Below, piece by piece: positions 57,793 to 64,000 of a stretch of DNA of 64,000 bases. Under the pieces are notes generated by a model. It worked only from the letters and a program-made list of their open reading frames with translations, was not told where the DNA came from and searched no databases. Position 1 is the stretch's first letter, and each line of letters begins with the position of its first letter. The DNA comes from Chlorella sorokiniana (lineage: Eukaryota; Chlorophyta; Trebouxiophyceae; Chlorellales; Chlorellaceae): positions 310,001 to 374,000 of the forward strand of contig CP084620.1 in assembly GCA_025917655.1 (NCBI GenBank), given 5' to 3'. The translations under genes were made by a program, and so were the position numbers.

Positions 57793-60700
57793 ATGATGAA
57801 GGACAAGCTGCGAAAGGGCAGCACGCCAGCCCCCGCCGTGCGCCAGGTGAGGTCTGCATCCGCGCAGCGGCGCCGTTCAGACTGCTACCAGCTCGTCGCA
57901 CGACCCGGGCTTCAAGCCCGCAGAAATGCTGGGTCGCTCAGCAGCGCTGTTCTAGCGATGCCTGGGTGCCGTGTCCCAAGCGTTGCGCACGGCTGGGCCT
58001 GCTACAGGTGCGTGCCGTGGTGGTGTGCCGTCCCCGGGCGCCTGCGACAGCCGGCGGCTGTCGTCGGCGGCCGCCGCCGAAGGCGCCCTCTCCGAGCTCG
58101 AGATCTCCGACCCCGTGGCCGCCGGCGAGCTGCCCGCCGACGCCCCTGACGCCGACCTGTGCCGCGACGTGGCGGTGGGGCGAGAGGCGGCGCTGCGCCT
58201 GCCGCTGTACGGCCACGGCGGCGCCCCGCTGAGGGCATGTGCCGTCGCGAGGTCGCCCCGCTGCTGCGGGCCCTGGTGGCCGGCGAGTCGGCTGCGGTCA
58301 TCGCCTACGGCCAGACTGGTGGGCACGCTACGCTGCACTTACATTGCCCGCTGCGGCTGCGCCGGCCTGCCAGCTCGGCCGGGAGGCTGCGGCTGCCGAG
58401 CCGAGCCGTCTGGAGCCGCCGCCCTCGCCTGGGGGCGACAAGACATGGCGGCCACTCTCATGTGCCCTGCCTGGCAGTATTTTCAGCCGTGCTCTTCCTC
58501 TTCTTTCCACAGGCAGCGGCAAGTCGTACACAATGGGCACGGAAAAGTACGAGGAGGGGCAGGGCCCGGCGCCGCACTCGGGTGGGCACCGCCGCCGCCG
58601 CTGCTGACCCTCATCTCCAGGCGCACCCTTCAGCCATGCGGTGGCATCCGGTGTCTGCCGGGACGTCCTGCCAGCTGGCACTGTTGCACCTTGTCCGACC
58701 TTGCCATCGCACTGTCCGACCTTGGCGTCAGTTCTTGCCGCCGCAGTGAGCGCGTATTGCGCCGAGGGCGTGTTTGCGCTGGCGCGGCAGGGCGGCGTGC
58801 GGGAGCTGGAAGTGTCCCTCGCCGCCATTGAGGTACCTCGCGGGGCCGCTGCTGTGCCTGCTTAGAGTGGGCGCTTGGGATTCGGGGGGTCCCCATGGCT
58901 AGGCCTGTGGCGCCTGGGGTGGCTGGCAGCACTCTGCGCTGCAGCTGGTTCCGAGGCACGCCTCCGCATTCGCCTTCCACACTTCTGGCCTCGCCGTTGT
59001 CCTCGAAGCGGCGTCCTGCCCTCCCCGACTCTCACCCTCCTTTCCTCCTCCACCCCTCTGCCCCCCACCTCCCCACCCTCCCACACGACCGCGCGCCCAG
59101 ATTTACCGCGAGGGGAAGGACAGGGAGCGACTGTTTGACCTGCAGACCCTGGAACGCAAGCGCATCGAGAGCTTCGAGTCTCAGGCGGCCTGGCGGCGAG
59201 CGGCCTCCGCAGAAGACCTGCAGGCAGGCTGGAGGGAAGGGCAAGGGGGCCGGTTGTTGGTTGTTGACTGTGTGACCTCCTGCCTGGAAGCGTCTCCTTC
59301 CTCACTGCCACAGCCAACCGCAGCCAGTGCCCTCGCCCCTCCCCTGTCCCCCGCTGCAGCGCAAGCTTCTGGATGCCGCTTTCCTGCGCAACACCGACCG
59401 CACTGACGGCAACGCGCGCTCCTCCCGCTCTCATGCCATCTTCGTCACGCAGGTGCAGCCACGGGGCGCAGCCGGAAACCGGTGCATGCTCCTGCCCAGC
59501 AGGTTGACTGCTGCTGCCCCTTGCCCTGCCAGCACGCTGCGCCCAGCCGTGTGGCAATCAGGCAGCGGGCTGTTGTGCGTATGGACGGGTGGGACAGCAC
59601 AGCTGCGGCGCCCGCAGCGGCCGTCGGCGGGGAGCGAGTCCCGCACGCGGTGTTCCACACCACCCCCTCTCTCAGCCTCCTCGCTGCCGCGCCTGTGTGC
59701 CCCCGCCGCAGATCCAGTTCAAGCGGCGGCAGGAGGAGGACGGCTCGTGGCAGCGCGTCAAGGCGCGGCTGATGCTGGTCGACCTCGCGGGGTCGGAGCG
59801 CGCAGCCCTGGCCCAGGCCGGCAGCGCGACGCAGAAGCAGGTGCGCTGCCGGCGCTGTTGGTGTGTGTTTCTGGCAGCAGGGTTGAGGGCCAGTGTGTGG
59901 GTGGCAAGGCCTGCGATTTCGAAGCAGTTGGCAGTGCTGGAGCAGGGGATGCCGTTGTCAGTGGTGCTGCTCAGCCGCGGAGTGCAGCCGTCGCACGGGC
60001 TGCCGCTCGGGCCCCGGCCCCAGCATTGGCTGCATCTCTGGCACGCCTGCCAAGGGCTCAGCCGCGTTGAGCGCCCCTGCAGGGCTCTGGCATCAACGTC
60101 GGCCTCCTCTTCCTGGGCATGGTGTGTGCTGCAGCTTGGGGCTGTTGCAGCGGGGCTGGCGCTGCATGCTCCTGCCGACATTTCGAGGAGATGCGGGCAC
60201 GCCGACGGGACCGCTTACGCGCAGCGCTGCCCTCGCGGCTGCCTGCCGCCGCTCCTGAGCGCTTCCTCTCCGCCCATCCTCCTCTTTTGTTCTGTTCAGG
60301 TCATGAACGAGTTGGCGGAGCGAGGCGAGACCAAAAACTACTCCTTCTCTGTTTTGACCAAGATCCTGAAGCCCGGTGGGTGGGATTGCCTGATGGGTGG
60401 TGTTGAAGCAGCGTGAGGCAGGGTGGTGGCGGTTTCGGGGTTGCTGGCCTCCGTCGTGGGCCTCTGGGCAACCAAAATGGCATCACTCAGCCCGGACACC
60501 CGCTGCTGGCGGGCCTCTGGGCGATTAAAGTGGCATCACTCAGGCTGGGCCACCCGCTGCTGGCAGTTTTAGCTCGCAGAGTGCTGTTCCCTCCCCCAGC
60601 CAACTTCCTCCCATCACACCCAAAGTATACAGCTGCCCAACCCTAACGCCAGCCCCTGCTTCAGCTCTTGTGAATGTGCCCCTTGCCCTCCCCCTCCGGT

Positions 60701-61384
60701 GTGGCCCCGCAGCCCTGGGCGGCGGCTCCAACGAGGTCACCTCCTCTTGCAACACCCTCATCCTGGGCTGCATCAGCCCGCTGGCGCTGCACACCGCCAA
60801 CACGCGGGCCACGCTGGAGTGAGCGCCGCTCGCCGCGCTGGCCTGCCCCCTGCTGCCTTGGCAGCGTGCTCGCAGGCTGCCCTGGGAACACGGCGGAGCG
60901 CGTGCAGGCACCTACGCTACGTGCCGCCCCTGTCCTGCCCCGTGTTTCAAGCCCCCGCCAAACCTACTTCTATGCATGCCCGCACACATGCTTGCTGTGC
61001 ACGTCTGCCCACCCACCACCCCACACTGCCCCCTGCCCCACCCCTCCTCACACATACACTTGACAGGCACGCATGCGCGCCGCCGCCTGTTGCAGGTTCC
61101 TGCAGTCTGCACCCCTCTTTGCACACACACTAACCAACTGCGCATGCACACACTAACCAGGCACACATGCGCCGCCGCCGCAGGTTCCTGCAGTCTGCAG
61201 GCACGGTGAAGAACGTGGTGCGGGCGGACGTGCAGATGCTGCGCCAGCAGGAGGCGCAGCAGGCGCTGGCGGCGGAGGTGGGCCGCGTGTTTCGCTTGCC
61301 GCGCCTTCCTGCGCCGTGCCTGGGCACGCTGCACCCGTGCTCTGTGTGCTTCTTTCTAGGGTGGCGAGTGCGCCCTAGTGTGTC

Positions 61385-61426
<42 letters not shown>

Positions 61427-64000
61427 GGCTGTGTAGACCGGCAGGTGCAGCAGCGGCGGCAGGGCTGCACCGGCACCGCCCCTGGGGTTGAGCCGCAGTC
61501 GTGCTCGCCGCAACAGTTCCTGCGGTGCATCAGTCTCAACCAGCTTAGCCCTGCTGTCTCCCGTGCCGTTTTGCTGCCAGGTGGAGGATTTGCGGCGCCA
61601 GGTGCGGGGCCTGAGGCTGCAGCTGAGCCGGCAGCAGCCGACGGGCGACGGAGCCTCGGCGGCGGCGGTCGAGGAGGATCTCGCCCGGCCAGCGACGGCG
61701 ACGGCGAGGCAGTCCTCCCCCTGAGGACAGCGGCGGCTTTTGTCGGCGGCGGCGCCGGCGCGACGGGAGCGTCGCCGCGGCAGCGGGAGGCGCCGGGAGG
61801 GGCAGATGGGCGAGTAGGTGCCCTGGAAGCTGAGGTGGCATCGCTGAGGAAAGCGTTGGTGGTGGAGCGGGACAGGGCAGACGCCTTTGAGGCCGTGCTG
61901 CGCCAGCACGAGGCGGCGGCGGCGGCACAGCAGGTGCATCAGGCGCCGGCGGCGCCCGGCCAAGCCACGCAGGCAGCTGGGGAGGCTGGCGGCGACGCTG
62001 CCGGCGCGAGCCCAGCTGGCACGCCGGTGGCTGCCCTGGCCGCTGCTGCCAAAGGTGGCAGTCCGGCCAGCGTGCCTGCCACTGTGGCGGTTGCGCAAGC
62101 GGCTGCCTCCCCACGGTGCCTGCCACGGCTGCCGCGCCCACGCCGCCAGCTTCCAGCGCGCGCCCTGCTGCAGCGGGCCGCCCCTCCGCAGCGCTGCTGG
62201 CGGCCTCGCCGCTGCTGGCAGCCAGCCGCGAGGTGGCGGAGTGGGTGGCCGACGCTGCGGCGACTGCCGCCGCCACGCCCCCGGGCCAGCGCCTGCCGCT
62301 GCTGCGCCTGCTGCCGGGGGCGGAGGAGGTGTGCTGTGAGCGCGAGTCGCACATGGGGTCCCAGGAGCTGGCGGCACTCAAGGTGACTGCAGTTCAGCTG
62401 GCGGCAAGGCCTGCCTCACTTTCCAGCCCTCAAAGGCTGCTGCCCGCCTGCAAGAGCCCGCAAGAGCCGCGCCTGCTTGCCACTGTACCTCTGCCCGTAC
62501 ATCAGTCTGTATTGCGCCGCCGCCTCGGCTGTCCTCCCTGCTCTGCCACCTCCTGCCACCTCCTGCATTGCCCCCTGCAGGACAAAGTGGTGCGGCTGCT
62601 GGCGGGGGCGGAAGGCGGCGACGACCGCACCCAGGCTCTGGCCTTTGCAGAGGTGGGCCGCGGCGACGGGGGGTGGGGCTGAGCTGCAGGGAGCTGGCTT
62701 GGCGGTGTGGGGGCGTTCTGCACCCTCCCATAGCACCCTCACAACGCACAAACCCACCCTGCTCACGTGCTGCCAGCGCACGCTTCACCTTAAGTACCAG
62801 TTCAGAAATGCCCGTTCCTTGCCCGCCCGCCGCCCCCAGGCCTGTCTCTACTCGCTGCTGGCCTACAACAAGTGCCTGGGGACGCGCTGACGCGGCAGGA
62901 GGACGCGCTGGAGGACCTGCAGGCACGGGGCAGGCCGCTGCGTTGCGCGTGCCAGGCTGGCCCTCCTCTCTTTGGTTGCTCCAGGGCCGGCGTTGTCCTT
63001 GTTCGCCTGGAGGGGACTGTGAGCCCCTGTATTGAGCCCCCGCCTCCCGCCTCGCGCCCCAACCATCCCAGAGGGTTTCTGGCACCTCGCTATCATGTAG
63101 CGAGTGCCTGCTCCTCATGCCTCTCTTTGCCGTGCCGCCGCTGCTCCTTCTGCCGCAGGCCGCGGTGTTGCAGCACGGCCACGAGTTCACGCAGCTCTAC
63201 ACCGAGAAGGTGCAGTACATGAAGCGTACCGCGGCGGCGGAGGTACGACGGCAGCGTGCCTGGCTGCTTTGTGCCTGGCCGCTGTTGTGCTGCCTGCAGC
63301 GAGGCCTTGTTGGGCTGTGTTGATGCGCTCCGTGGAAACACGCATGTCTCAGCGGGGGCCCACAATGCACATTCCACGAAGTGCGAGTGGTGTCGAGCGC
63401 TGACAGGCCAGCGTGCCATGACCCCACCACACCACGCAGGGCGGGCTGGCCGAGTACGAAGCTCAGGTGGAGCATCTGTCTGCTCAGCTGGCGACAGCTC
63501 AGCGCACGCTGGCAGAGGCGCAGGCGGCGGCGGCGGCAGGCACCCCCAGCCGCTGGGGCTCCATTGGGCGCCTCATCACCGGCCGCTCGCCGGGCACCGA
63601 AGGCCCCAGCCCCAGCCCTGGCGGCGGCGCAGGCTCGCACCGGTCGTCGCGCAGCGGCGCTCCCCCCTCAGGCTCGCCGCGGCGGCGCCGGGCGCCGCCA
63701 CGCCGCAGCAGCAGCTGTTTGGCGCGCCGTCGCCGTCGCGGCTGGGGCAGCAGCCAGGGGAGACGAGTCGGCGGTGGGGGCGGCGGGGGCGGCGGACAAG
63801 CGGCGGGTCACTGTGGCGTGTGTGCAGGCCAGCCCGGCTCAGCAGGAGCGGGCTGTGCAGACGGCGATGGCGGAATCGCTGGCTGGCAAGCAGCGCAAGG
63901 CGGCCGCTGGGCTGCTGGCTGGGGCTGCTGCTGCGGAAGCGGCGCAGCTGGAGCAGGGCCCGCTGATCAAGGCGGTAGGGCTGCACAGCGGAGGGGCTGG
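57793..64000 (+). CDS. Kinesin motor protein, divergent, 3' end outside window
   Basis: Microtubule motor with N-terminal head. Exons approximately 57793-57846, 58008-58318, 58513-58581, 58747-58832, 59101-59223, 59360-59452, 59712-59840, 60083-60121, 60300-60375, 60713-60818, 61184-61277, 61581-62382, 62581-62652, 62841-62923, 63160-63242 and 63440 onward. The head shows the P-loop AYGQTGSGKSYTMG, switch I NARSSRSHAIF and switch II LVDLAGSER. After it, GSGINVGLLFLG and NYSFSVLTKIL replace the usual VPYRDSKLTRLL, and ALGGGSNEVTSSCNTLILG replaces the usual S-L-G-G-N-S helix. RFLQSAGTVKN (family FAxRAK/V-N) ends the head. A neck coil (VEDLRRQVRGLRLQLSRQ), VGALEAEVASLRKALVVERD and a Ser/Arg/Ala-rich tail follow. 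Two introns (after 59223 and 62923) start with GC. Several frame slips occur in exon 2 and in the tail. Confidence 0.88.
60458..60564. repeat. Tandem duplication, two 53-54-bp units, kinesin intron 9
   Basis: Units 60458-60510 and 60511-60564 both begin GGGCCTCTGGGC and end CACCCGCTGCTGGC, with several differences between them. Confidence 0.85.
61081..61199 (+). repeat. Duplicated 3' splice site and exon start, kinesin intron 10
   Basis: CAGGTTCCTGCAGTCTGCA occurs at 61093 and again at 61181. The second copy is the acceptor used for RFLQSAG; the first is a ghost copy with its own GCCGCC-rich lead. CACACACTAACCA is also repeated between them. Confidence 0.85.
61387..61424. repeat. (GT)n microsatellite
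   Basis: About 18 GT units in kinesin intron 11. Confidence 0.95.

Noticed and set aside
1-64000. Pseudogenisation of many genes because of frame breaks
   Set aside because: The breaks I examined fit one-base losses across unrelated essential genes; splice sites and motifs are intact, so sequence error is simpler.

Overview
The window looks like nuclear DNA of a green alga, most likely a Chlorella-like trebouxiophyte. It is GC-rich. Its genes are cut by many short GT-AG (sometimes GC-AG) introns. Several genes have the chlorophyte poly(A) signal TGTAA just after the stop. The proteins are plant-type: a plastid-targeted phosphoglycerate kinase, a farnesylation-type DnaJ, HAP2/GCS1 and imidazoleglycerol-phosphate dehydratase. 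I see no operons, CRISPR arrays, rRNA or convincing tRNA, and no transposon, retroelement or virus-derived copy.

Layout from left to right: the 3' end of DNA polymerase delta POLD1 (+); a TPR-TMEM33 fusion (-); a secreted beta-mannosidase (-); a CCR4/nocturnin-type exonuclease (-); an unknown small multi-pass membrane protein (-); ribosome-biogenesis factor RRP15 (-), head to head with HIS3-type IGP dehydratase (+); a type I DnaJ (+), tail to tail with chloroplast PGK (-); a DUF952 gene (-), head to head with a short PIG-U (+); a small repeat-bearing membrane/coiled-coil gene (-); a truncated hemoglobin (-); the gamete fusogen HAP2 (-); a long coiled-coil protein (-), head to head with a WD40 protein (+); an unknown multi-pass membrane protein (-), tail to tail with the WD40 gene; and a divergent kinesin (+) that runs off the right edge.

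The genes act independently: DNA replication, ribosome assembly, mRNA turnover, histidine synthesis, carbon fixation/glycolysis, glycan breakdown, GPI anchoring, chaperoning, gas binding, sex and motor transport. Compact head-to-head pairs probably share promoters.

Two sequence-level traits matter to anyone using this annotation. First, many conserved exons change frame where one base, usually in a short G or C run, appears to be missing. All the cases I worked through fit a one-base deletion, which points to consensus error rather than pseudogenes. Second, at least eight introns appear to use GC donors. Exon borders below were read by eye from splice motifs, reading phase and remembered family sequences; most should be right within a few bases, but first exons are the weakest part.
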